Below, in pieces: positions 1 through 10,369 of a DNA stretch of 64,000 nucleotides; position 1 is the stretch's first letter; each line of letters begins with the position of its first letter. A program made the translations under genes and the position numbers. The stretch is from assembly GCF_029873635.1 (NCBI RefSeq), contig NC_080420.1, positions 122,458,719 through 122,522,718 on the forward strand. The letters run 5' to 3'. The stretch comes from Malania oleifera. Its lineage: Eukaryota; Streptophyta; Magnoliopsida; Santalales; Ximeniaceae. A model generated the notes under the pieces. It saw nothing but the letters and a program-made list of their open reading frames with translations, was not told where the DNA came from and made no database searches.

Positions 1-2280
1 ACAGTTATTAGCTACTGGTTAATTAGGATGTGGCGGAATGGCCATCTTTCCTGATAGAAGCCCACCAAATAAATGGGGTAAAATCTTTCCTATAGAGTAT
101 AGAAACAGATTTATATTTTGTGAGCATCTCTTCCCCTTTCTTTGCTAAATAAGTTAAATTTGTTGCCGCCTATCTCATGCTTACAACTGAATATTGATGC
201 TATACTTTTGGGGTTTTACTGTAATAATTAGTGAAGATAAAACTATGCTTTATGGCCAGTTGCTGGAGGACATAGTATTTTTACCTTGTCACTGTCTCCA
301 GCTAAACTAGATTACTAAATCGGTGATGTAGAACAGACGACCAGAACTTGGGTAAATAGGTTGGAGCATGCTTGAAGGCCTTGTCCCCAGGGCAAGAAGC
401 ATAGTTTAGTGAGAGTCACTTTAATAATTAGACAATTAGTTATTTAATCTTTTGTGATTGTTGGGAAGTATTTTAATTATGGAGTCTTAGGGATTTTTAA
501 ATGTCAGGATTTAATTGGAATTTTCATATTTCTTATTTTTCCTCTAAATAAGCACGATGTAACAGAGTGTAGAGAGGCTTGCAATAAATAAAATTGAATT
601 GTGTATTACCCCCATCCCTCTTTTCTTCTTTCCCTTCCCTCTCTCTCCATGGTTGATCTCCATGATCTGGCGTCAGAGCCAAAAGATCTGTACTTCCTCC
701 TCTCTTCTCCTCCCTCCTGTTGAATCACTAGCTGCCTGCCTCCTCATTCTTATTCTATCACAGAGAAAAAAAAAATCCTGTTGTGAGTTGTTACCATCGT
801 TGTTCGATGACACATTCTCAATAATCAGATCCAACAACAACAAACAAAAAGAAATCAAGCTGTGTTTGACTAAGTGGGGTCGGTCACATGAATCCTTTTC
901 CACCTATTTAAAAGATCTTGGACAATTTCCTCTAATAATTTGAAGGCTGTTGTATCCTTAATCCAAGTTATTTTAGGTCTCTCCCAAAATAATCATTCCA
1001 CTGATTGGTCTTTAGCATCTCCTCTCCATCATGCCATTGCTGCCGTTCCCCATTGTTGGTGATGCTGAAACCTGGCATCAATCATCCTGCAAGCCACCCC
1101 AACACCTCGTGCTAGCCCTAGTCTCCTTCATGCCTTCACTTTTGTTCGAAGAAGCAGCTGAAGGCCTTTAAGGTCAGACCAAGCCAGTAGCCAGCCAGGT
1201 TGTCAGACCAAGCAGTAGCCACCCATCAACCTGGCCCGAGCTGACCCATCCAGAACCAGGTTTCTTAGGTGACCCCCTCACCGGCTAAGACTGATTCAAC
1301 AGTGTTTCCCACTGATTTATTCCTTCTCATTTTCCCATCAGAGCCAAAAAAGAAAAGAAAAAAAAATGGTGACCGAATCTATTGCCAAACTTTCTTTAAA
1401 GGTTAAATGCAGCACATGGAAGACTCCATCAATGAGCTCTACTTATGATACAAAAGCTGTCATCTCAAGTTTTTGGCAAAGTTCCAATTGGCTCTCCATC
1501 TCACAAGGAAAGCAGTACCACTACTGCTGCTCCTGTTATTGCGTCTAGAGGAGATTAGCCCAATTTTTGAAATATTAGACTAGATGTTTCTGATTTTCAT
1601 GGTGATGGCAGTCCTGACAAGTTTTAAGTGATTCAAACATGGGCTTAGCCTACTTGGAGGCTTCATCTAAGAGCAAGAAGCATAATGTAAACAGAGTCAA
1701 TTTGATACGTGTGTGTGTGTGTGTGAAGAGTACAAAATACATATTTTGAAAATGATGAAAAAATAAGGTATTATGTATTTGCTAAAACTAATTTATTTTG
1801 TATGAAGTTTTAATATAAATAAAATTATTGATTGAGAAATCATGTAGAAAATAAAAAAGGTTAGTTAGATTTAATAGTTCAACCCCGAAAGGCCACCTCC
1901 ACATTGTACATGGCTTCTAGGCTTGTGCAGGCTTGATTGCTTGAAACAACTGTTTCCCAGGACATGAAGACTAAGGACTCTCAACGCTCTCTCTTCTTTT
2001 TTTTTTCCCACTCTCTCAACACCCATTTTTATTTCTTCCTTTTTTGGTTGAAATAGGGAATGAAGCTAATTTATCTGATAGCCTTTGAGCAGTACCTTTC
2101 CCTCTTAATTTTGTATATTGTCTTAAGCACAAAAAATTAATTTCTTTCTCTATCTCTCTCTCTCAAAAGGAAAAAAAAAGTGCACTAAAGAAGTTTGTCA
2201 AGCCTAGTTGTTATGCAATTTTTTTTTTTTTCACTCCAGATATGTTTCAGTTTCTTATCATAGAAACTGTTTTGTTACAG
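1..2280. other. Importin-alpha intronic sequence (no further exon seen)
   Basis: AT-rich sequence with a short (GT)n at about 1709-1724, polypyrimidine runs, and the dispersed repeat listed separately. Short open frames here, for example 1366-1548, have no recognisable domain. The stretch ends in a pyrimidine-rich acceptor before the exon at 2281. Confidence 0.6.
822..1000 (+). repeat. Interspersed repeat with the plant 'actaagtggggtcgg' core
   Basis: Inside the importin-alpha intron, an AAC-rich stretch (about 826-850) runs into actaagtggggtcgg and catgaatccttttcc, then 'aagttattttaggtc' near 965-980. I recognise this core from dispersed non-autonomous repeats of many eudicots. I cannot define its ends or target duplication here, so the boundaries are approximate and the class is left open. 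Confidence 0.45.
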
Positions 2281-4694
2281 TTTGTAATTGATAACCGAGT
2301 GCTTCCTTGCCTGTATCAACTTCTCACTCAAAATCACAAAAAGAGTATCAAGAAAGAAGCTTGTTGGACAACCTCGAATATCACAGCTGGAAACAGGGGT
2401 CAAATACAGGTATGCTCACAACCCAGCTGCAACAGAAGAATCATATCTTGTTGGTTATGATTCTGGCATTTTCAACATGTAAGATGACTGAGAGTAACTT
2501 GGTGGTGGAATTCAATTGTTGCAGAAAATGCTTTGCATGTATAAATATTAGATTGGTGCCTGGGGTTGAAGCTTTTTGAATCAATTGAAATCTTTTCTCA
2601 CAGAAAATGCATGTTACAACGAATTTTTTCTCAGTAAACCAGCTGATCTTAAGTCATGTTTGTTAAGTTTTGTTACTGGGATATTTATTCTACTACATGT
2701 TAAGAAGCACTGGCACTTCAAAAACTTCAAGGGTGTCACACATTTGTTGCACTCCTCCACTTCTCCTGTGTGCTTAGACACATCCAACATGCGTCTGAAA
2801 GCCAAAATATATATATTTATTTGTTTATTTTTTGATACATTGTGGACACAACTGGATACTTAGGGACATGCTCAAGGCATATTAGGGCATGTATTGGTGG
2901 GGGTGCGAAGCCATAAACTTAACTGCCCTTCCTTTGGATCATTTTGATCTGATTACAAAGTTTAGGCCCCCTAACATAAGACAGCTTGTCTGAGCTCAGC
3001 ATGCCTGACTTATGGTAAGTATGCTACTTTCTTTCTTTCTGAGTGTGTGCATGTGCATATGTATTGATAGAGCTCCCAAAAACCTTAACGTCTACATGAA
3101 ACTCCATTTCTCGTAGGTTGTAGTATCATTTGATCACATAGTGAATGTGTAATATTAAATTATGAACATGCATGGATGGTTTATATTTATAGAATGAGGC
3201 ATCACGCCTACAAGTTTTTTATTATGTTCTACATCCAAGAGGGAACAAGTAATATAAAATATGCCTCTATATTTTTTAATTAATTAATTGGTCTCTCCTT
3301 ACCATGTCATTGCCTATGTTTTTTTTTTTTTTTTAAGTTGCCATATTGCTCTCTCTCTCTCTCTCTCTCGTGGAAGTGTTGGCACTTCTTAGATTTGCAT
3401 CCAAGTTGTTTTCCATTCTGTTATCATTGGGAAGAGAAGCATAACAACTATAATGGCTGATTATCTTTGAAGTCACTTTTGTTCCTTGTATATTCTCTGC
3501 AAAATATTAATATAGGTGATGCATGAACAGAAATCATTTTTGAAAATTGCTTATATCACAATGATTAAAAAAAGCAAACAAAATGTCAGAGTACCAAAAT
3601 ACATCAACGTGGCATGTTTTTCTCTCTTTTCATTTTTAATCTTTGAAAGGTCATTGAAGCAACATGAAGTTGATTATTGGTAAAAATGTACTAAGGTCAC
3701 ATGCCATACAGATTGCAAATTAGCTTGCTCATTGCTCAGATAGCTCATTGAAATGTGTTCATATGCAACAAGGCGATTCCCTCCAAAATGATGCTGGGTT
3801 TTTGCACTTGCTTTAACTGCCGCATGTTTTGCATTTCTATGAAACAGGCTGTTATTGATGCCAATATCATCCTCCCTCTTGTCCACCTACTGCAACATGC
3901 GGAATTTGACATAAAGAAGGAGGCTGCATGGGCCATCTCAAATGCCACCTCTGGAGGATCAAGTGAGCAGATCCGGTATTTCCTTCTCCATGTATTTTAC
4001 TTCTCAACCTTTCCTCACACAAACAACATGCGCCATCACACAGTCAGACACTTTACAGCTTTTTTCTACTGTAATGTTGATTTTTGTTGATAACAAATGT
4101 TCATTTTGGCTCCAGTTCTCCCACAAACAGTGTTGGGAAGAATTTCCCTTTCTAGTTGTTTGGTTTAAGGGATTTTTTAGGATTCCTGAAAATAGGTGGG
4201 AATTCTTGATATTCATCACATTTGGTTTATAGTGGGAATTTCCCAGTCTTGTTCACGAATGAGAGATGCATTAAAATTCACCGTTTTGCCTCGCTCGTCA
4301 CATAATTTCTGGCAGATTTTTGGTGAGCCAAGGCTGCATAAGGCCACTCTGTGATCTTCTAGCCTGCCCAGACCCAAGGATTGTGACCGTATGCCTCGAG
4401 GGACTTGAGAACATATTGAAGGTGGGCGAAGCCGACAAAGAAATGGGAATGAACGGTGGGATCAACATTTATGCACAGATGATTGATGACTGTGAAGGGT
4501 TGGATAAGATCGAGAATCTGCAGACCCATGACAACAACGAGATTTATGAGAAGGTTGTGAAGATCCTGGAGAAGTACTGGGCTGAGGAAGACGCCGAACA
4601 GGGTCTTCAAGATGGTGGGGATGGAAATCAACAGGGTTTTGGCTTTGGAACTAGCCAGCCCAACCTGCCCTCTGGTGGCTTCAAGTTTGGGTAA
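2281..4694 (+). CDS. Importin subunit alpha, last three exons (5' part outside window)
   Basis: Importin alpha is the cytosolic adaptor that binds nuclear localisation signals through armadillo repeats and hands cargo to importin beta. Three exons are visible: 2281-2409 (43 codons, phase 0), 3848-3975 and 4316-4694, with GT/AG borders and a split arginine codon (CG|A) across the last intron. They encode consecutive ARM repeats: [20 protein letters not shown], then an [15 protein letters not shown] repeat with [15 protein letters not shown], then [15 protein letters not shown] with [14 protein letters not shown]. An acidic tail rich in Gly/Phe/Asn follows, ending GGFKFG and TAA at 4692-4694. 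The NLS-contacting W..N pattern of the repeats is kept (ACWTTSN, AAWAISN). The IBB domain and first ARM repeats must lie left of position 1. I looked for the preceding exon in 1-2280 and did not see it, so that intron exceeds 2.2 kb. Confidence 0.95.
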
Positions 4695-4869
4695 AGTGGG
4701 GCGGTGGGGGGCTTGTTTTCTAATTTTGTAGGCTTTTTGTTTTTCCACCTTCCCATGGTGGAATGAAGCTTTAGACTCCCTCTTCTTGTATTTTTGTTGC
4801 TGCCAAGGGTCAGGGTTTTTGGTCTGGCACATGGGCTTTTAATTTGTGTATGGAATTTACACGTAATGC

Positions 4870-6588
4870 TTTTATCTTGTGGCTTTCATCTTCATTTGTA
4901 TCCCAAATTACATAGGAAAGAAGAGTGATTTTATCATTTGTATAATTAGTACATGGATTCATTATCTTTGAACTGTTTTTTTTCTTTTCTTTTCCTTAAT
5001 AAACTATGAATGTGTGGCTAATCTCAAGTTCTCAATGCCCCCCTTCCCCTCAAACAAAACCTCAAACGAAAAAAAAATAGTGTTCGGGAGCATGAATTTG
5101 AATTTGTATAAATTTAGAAGAAATTTAATAAATTTTATACTATGTTCTATTAAAAAAAAATCATAATAAATCTAAATTCAAAGCTTGAAGTCTATATTCT
5201 CAAACATAGGATGAAAATAATTTTTTTTTCCTTAGATTGAGATTTTGTAGTTGGATGAATGTTATTAGGTCGAATTAGGTAGAATAATTATCTCCTATTT
5301 GGTCAGTTATTCTAAATTCAAAGGTTGAAGTCTATGTTGTCAAACATAGGATGAATATATATATATTTTTTTTCCTTGGATTGAGATTTTGTAGGAGTTG
5401 GATGAATATTATTAGGTCGTATTTAGAATAATTATCTCGTATTTGGTCAATCATTTTTTAAGTAATAGGATAGAATGTGGATTTTTCTTTTAACTTTTTT
5501 TTGTTTAGGTTTTTTTATGTCTTTTCAACAAACGTTCTTAGCTTGACCTATCGATGGCACGGAAGGGAGAGACTGTCCTTATACAGTTAATTGAATCTTA
5601 ACTGTTTGATTTTTGTAGTTAATATCCAATCGCTAACATGACCAAAATCAATTAGCTCACAAATTATACATTTAATACCAAAATTTTATCAAAAAATACA
5701 TTCTTCCACCCAAAAAAAAAAAAATCACAATTTACTTGTAAAAAAATTTGTACTTCTTTATTCATGCCCAATCCATAGAGGTTTGTATTTTTGTAACAAA
5801 TTTTAGATAGTCTAGTATTTTGTCCAATAACTAAAATTGCTTACCTAAACATGATAAATTTATATAATTTTTTTCTTGTCAGTCATAAAATATATTGCTC
5901 AAAAAAGCAAATATCAAGCATTACATGAAGATATTAAATTATGATTTTCGACAATGCTTTTTAGGCTTGAAAAATGCAAAAAATTTAACATAACCTTCAT
6001 TGTCAATTTCGATTTTCATTTCTAATGATGGATGTCAATAGTGAAATATTACATTTTTTATGAAATTGAGAGCTGGTAAATATATACAATCTAAATTATA
6101 ATATTGTAAAATAAAATAAATCAATATGTGGGTAATAATTATGAAATGATAATATATTAAACATGTTCAATTAACATACATAGAATATATATATAAATCA
6201 AGTAAAGATTAAAAATTGAATAAATTGTTGAAGTAATACATGAGAAATTTAAAAAATTTATAAAGTTATCTTAAAATAAAAAATATCTATGGAGATAAAA
6301 TTTTAATTTGGAGAGTTTTGAATTACAAGTTTCAATTTAAAAAAATAATTAACATATAATAAAAATTTTAAGTAAAAACATCAAAATTTTGAGATTTTAT
6401 TAAATTTAAATAATGCACACAAATTGTGTTAGAAATTTATGCAAGGAAAATTGGTGGCCTTTTCAATTTCATTTCTACTATTCAGTTGAACATGATGCTC
6501 CAAGCTTCAAATCTTCAAAGGATAACCGACCTCTTGATTTGGCTGCGAGAGGCCACCCAATCCTCTTCATCACCAAATTTCTCTCCCT
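4870..6588. other. AT-rich intergenic spacer between importin-alpha and the PPR gene
   Basis: After the importin-alpha 3' UTR the sequence is strongly AT-rich with homopolymer A/T runs. Apart from the 140-bp tandem duplication I see no conserved coding or RNA feature. The PPR promoter presumably lies in the last few hundred bases, but no convincing TATA box stands out. Confidence 0.5.
5171..5455. repeat. Two-copy tandem duplication, about 140-bp unit
   Basis: Units begin at 5171 and 5311, each with tctaaattcaaa. They share 'gaagtctat', 'caaacataggatgaa', 'ttgagattttgtag', 'ttggatgaat', 'attattaggtcg' and 'agaataattatctc'. They differ by scattered substitutions and small indels. The duplication lies in the spacer between importin alpha and the PPR gene, and no gene is involved. 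Confidence 0.85.
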
Positions 6589-8979
6589 ATGAGTTTGGCA
6601 AAGCTGAAGCATTCTTCAGCCGTTAAATCATCTTTGAATCTCAAATCAACTCCCAAGACCACCATAAATCTGTCAATCCTTGAGACCCACTTGCACCAAT
6701 GCCGCAATATCAACCAATTCAATCAGATTCTCTCTCAGATGATCTTCACCGGGTTCATCAAAGACACATACGCTGCAAGCAGAGTCATCAAGTTCTCCAC
6801 CGAGTCACCCTTCATCCATCTTCGTTACTCCCGCAAAGTCTTCGATGATCACATCGAGAACTTAAATGGGTTCAGTTGGAACACCATGATGAGAGGGTAT
6901 TTGCAGAGAGACGATCATCAAACTGTGGTTTTTCTGTACAAATTGATGTTGGAGAACAATGTGGTTCCGGATAACTACACCTACCCGATTCTAGTTCAAG
7001 CTAGCGCTCTTCGGCTCTTGGAATTTGAAGGGAAAGAGATTCATAATCATGTTTTGAAGATGGGATTTGGTTCGGATATTTATGTTCTGAATACGTTGAT
7101 CAATATGTATGCTGTTTGTGGGAATGTAAGAGATGCACGGAAGTTGTTTGATGAAAGTCCTGTAGTAGACTCGGTTTCATGGAATTCGATTTTAGCTGGG
7201 TATGTTCAGAAAGGAGATGTAGAAGAAGCAAAGTTGGTATTTGATCAAATGCCTGAAAGGAATATAATTGCCTCGAATTCTATGATTGTATTATTTGGTA
7301 GGACGGGTCGTGTGAATGAGGCTAGTCAGTTATTTAATGACATGCCGGTAAAAGACATGATTTCATGGAGTGCATTGATTTCTTGTTATGAGCAAAATGA
7401 AACGTATGAAGAGGCTTTGGCTACTTTTGTAAATATGAGAACTAACGAAATTGTGGTAGATGAGGTTGTGCTGGTTAGTTTGCTTTCTGTGTGTGCTAAC
7501 CTGTCTGTCGTGAATATGGGGAAACAAATTCATGCCTTAGTTGTAAAAATTGGAATTGAATCTTATGTTAACCTTCAAAATGCTTTGATTCATATGTATT
7601 CAAGCTGTGGGGAAATAATGGCTGCGCAAAAATTGTTCAATGCAAGCTACCACTTGGACCAGATTTCTTGGAACTCTATGATCTCTGCGTACCTGAAATG
7701 TGGATCAATTGAAAGTGCCAGGAAATTATTTGATTCCATGCCCATGAAGGACATTGTTTCATGGACTGCAATGATAGCGGGTTATGCTCAACATGATATG
7801 TTCTTAGAAACTTTGGCATTGTTTCATGAGATGCAGCTTGCAGAAATTAGGCCCGATGAGACCACTTTGGTGAGTGTGATCTCGGCATGCACCCGCTTGG
7901 CTGCTCTTGAGCAGGGCAAATGGATCCATGCTTATATTAGGAAAAATGGACTAAAATTTAACTTTATTCTTGGTACGACACTTATAGACATGTATATGAA
8001 ATGTGGGTGTGTGGAAAATGCTTTGGAGCTCTTTTATGGGATGCAGGAAAAGGGGGTCTCTTCTTGGAATGCTCTGATTGTTGGGTTGTCTTTGAATGGG
8101 TTGGTTGAAAGTTCACTTGAGATGTTTACAGAGATGAAGAATAGTGGTGTAGCACCTAATGAGATAACTTTTGTGGGAGTTCTTGGGGCTTGTCGGCATA
8201 TGGGCTTGGTAAATGAAGGGCGTCAACACTTCAATTCCATGATTCAAGATCACAAGATAGAACCCAATGTCAAACATTATGGTTGCATGGTTGATCTTCT
8301 AGGACGTGCTGGTCTGCTTAAAGAAGCAGAGGATCTTATTGATAGTATGCCAATGACACCAGATGTTGCTACATGGGGTGCCTTGCTTGGGGCTTGCAAG
8401 AAACATGGTAACAAAGAAATGGGTGAGAGGATAGGGAGGAAGCTTATTGAGCTTCAGCCTGACCATGATGGTTTCCATGTGCTGTTATCCAATATATATG
8501 CTTCGAAAGGTAATTGGGATCATGTTTTGGAAATTAGAGGGATAATGATGCAAAATGGAGTGGTGAAAACCCCGGGATGCAGTTTGATTGAAGCCAATGG
8601 GGGTGTTCATGAATTCCTAGCTGGAGATAAGACACACCCTCAAATGAAGGAAATAGATAAAATGTTACTTGAAATGGCCAAACGATTGAAGTTGGAAGGT
8701 TATGCTCCAGACACAACTGAGGTTTCTCTTGAGATTGATGAGGAAGAGAAGGAAACTACTCTTTTCAGACACAGCGAGAAGCTAGCTATAGCCTTCGGTC
8801 TCATCACTACTAGTCCCCCAACACCAATAAGAATAATGAAAAATTTGCGAATATGTAATGATTGTCATACAGCAGCTAAGCTCATCTCCAGAGCTTTTGA
8901 TCGTGAAATTATGGTGAGGGATCGGCATCGCTTTCACCATTTCAAGCATGGTTCTTGTTCATGCTCAGATTATTGGTAG
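6589..8979 (+). CDS. Pentatricopeptide repeat protein, PLS-DYW class (organelle RNA editing factor type)
   Basis: This is an uninterrupted 796-codon frame, as is usual for plant PPR genes, starting ATG at 6589 and ending TAG. Repeats run from about residue 60 to 600 with the alternating PLS pattern (SWNTMMRGYLQ, VYVLNTLINMY-like, ISWSALISCYEQ, VSWTAMIAGYAQ). An E/E+ region and a C-terminal DYW cytidine-deaminase domain follow. Zinc/catalytic residues are all present: H728-S-E730, C756-x2-C759, and H787, C790, C792 just before the terminal DYW (794-796). The basic, Ser/Thr-rich N-terminus (MSLAKLKHSSAVKSS) suits a mitochondrial or plastid presequence. By family, such proteins bind organellar transcripts base by base and support C-to-U editing. 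The specific target cannot be read from sequence by eye. An overlapping frame from 6426 is not part of the gene. Confidence 0.96.
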   Translation: MSLAKLKHSSAVKSSLNLKSTPKTTINLSILETHLHQCRNINQFNQILSQMIFTGFIKDTYAASRVIKFSTESPFIHLRYSRKVFDDHIENLNGFSWNTMMRGYLQRDDHQTVVFLYKLMLENNVVPDNYTYPILVQASALRLLEFEGKEIHNHVLKMGFGSDIYVLNTLINMYAVCGNVRDARKLFDESPVVDSVSWNSILAGYVQKGDVEEAKLVFDQMPERNIIASNSMIVLFGRTGRVNEASQLFNDMPVKDMISWSALISCYEQNETYEEALATFVNMRTNEIVVDEVVLVSLLSVCANLSVVNMGKQIHALVVKIGIESYVNLQNALIHMYSSCGEIMAAQKLFNASYHLDQISWNSMISAYLKCGSIESARKLFDSMPMKDIVSWTAMIAGYAQHDMFLETLALFHEMQLAEIRPDETTLVSVISACTRLAALEQGKWIHAYIRKNGLKFNFILGTTLIDMYMKCGCVENALELFYGMQEKGVSSWNALIVGLSLNGLVESSLEMFTEMKNSGVAPNEITFVGVLGACRHMGLVNEGRQHFNSMIQDHKIEPNVKHYGCMVDLLGRAGLLKEAEDLIDSMPMTPDVATWGALLGACKKHGNKEMGERIGRKLIELQPDHDGFHVLLSNIYASKGNWDHVLEIRGIMMQNGVVKTPGCSLIEANGGVHEFLAGDKTHPQMKEIDKMLLEMAKRLKLEGYAPDTTEVSLEIDEEEKETTLFRHSEKLAIAFGLITTSPPTPIRIMKNLRICNDCHTAAKLISRAFDREIMVRDRHRFHHFKHGSCSCSDYW

Positions 8980-10171
8980 CAGATTATGATACAAAAACTG
9001 GTTCTTTTATACATTACTCGTGATGTTGGCTTGAAAACTGTGAAACTCATGCTGGTACGTCAGCATCACTTGCTACAGAGAAGAAACTGTTCTACTTTTT
9101 CTAAGAAGCAAGAACATTGGCTTCTGCCATCACTATCACTCCATCAACATTCACTAGTCAAAATAGAAAAAGCTTGTGAACATTTGCTGTCCCGTGGCAA
9201 ACAAGTTTCTTCTTGAAACATTAGAGAGTGAAATTTTGCTTTGTTGGCAGCATGGTATCCGCTGTAGCGTCTTCTCTAATTGGATCTTATTGAAGAATAA
9301 ATTTCAGAAAGCAGAATTTGATGTAGGAGCTGATTCTCTTTGTAGAATACTTTGTTGGTGGTGTTAAAAGTTGGGGACAAATATGCAGGCCCAAGTTCCA
9401 CTGCTTTCCTGGATTTATGGTCCCTCAATCTCATGGTGAAGCTGTGAATAATTAATCTATATACTTTCCATTCTTGGTGCATGCCAAGAACAGGTGACTT
9501 TGACTTGATAATCTCCTTGTATTTTCATTTGATGGTCACTTCTCTAAAATCTATTTTATTGGCCTACTATATTACATCAAATAGCAGACACGTGCGTGCA
9601 CATGGGGGCATATCCTTTGATGTGCATCCTATGATAAGGTTAAAAATCATTCTGAATTGGTTTGGAACTTTTGATAGCGAAATATAGGGCTGATAAGGAG
9701 GCATATGTGGTAATTTTAGAAATAGGGCTTTTTGGCTGTTGTAGTAGATTTAAATAGTGAATTCGACATTACCATAAATTCGAATACTATAGATTAAATA
9801 ATTTTTTGTCCTATAAGTTTTGTTTCTCATTGATTTTGAAAGGCTCTGTTAGCTTGGTAGTGTTGTTTTGTGCACTTAAAACTTTTTATGGTCACTAGCA
9901 TAATTCAGAGCTAGTATTACCTAGAACATAGAACATTCTGGTTTGTGGAATGGGAAATAGATTGCAGTATGATATCTGTGCTAAAAGTTGGTATATTAGG
10001 GGATATACTTAATATGTTGGTTAAAAATGTGTAATGGCACTTGTATATTTTAGAGAGGATGTTGAGCTCTTTCTATATCTAGAAAAGATTTTCTTTTCTG
10101 AAAAAGATTAATAATGGCTGAAAATAGAATTATAATGTTATAATTCTCCATTTCTATTAACAAAATGTATG
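8980..10171. other. PPR 3' UTR and intergenic sequence
   Basis: Short overlapping open frames directly after the stop codon (8986-9687) have no recognisable domain and are treated as 3' UTR or spacer. A possible poly(A) signal AATAAA occurs at about 9295. Nothing else is supported. Confidence 0.45.
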
Positions 10172-10185
10172 TTATGTGGAAAATA

Positions 10186-10355
10186 AAGGGCGTCCCCATG
10201 GCACAAGGCTCCCCGCTTTGCGAGGGTAGGGGAGGGCCGTCAAAGTGTGCACAGCCTTACCCCTGCTCTTATGTAGAGAGGTGATTTCCTTGGACTCGAA
10301 CCCCGTAATCAACAAGTCACAGAGCAGCAACCTTACTGTTGATCCAAGGCCACCC
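10186..10355 (+). mobile_element. tRNA-derived SINE (Au-like) with 14-bp target duplication
   Basis: A 170-bp insert is bounded by perfect direct repeats TTATGTGGAAAATA at 10172-10185 and 10356-10369. A pol III B-box-like motif ggactcgaacccc lies at 10292-10304. The body (aagggcgtcccc, caaggctcccc, cagccttacccctg, gatccaaggccaccc) resembles the widespread plant Au SINE family. The ends are mildly inverted relative to each other (AAGGGCGTCC and GGCCACCCTT), as I recall for this family. The family name is from memory. The target duplication is seen directly. Confidence 0.82.
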
Positions 10356-10369
10356 TTATGTGGAAAATA

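Noticed and set aside
599-943. 114-codon frame in the importin-alpha intron
   Set aside because: Low-complexity Ser/Leu-rich translation of a pyrimidine-rich stretch and a dispersed repeat, with no domain.
6426-6626. Small upstream frame overlapping the PPR start
   Set aside because: No similarity to known presequences, and the PPR frame starts with its own good ATG at 6589. At most it could be leader sequence.
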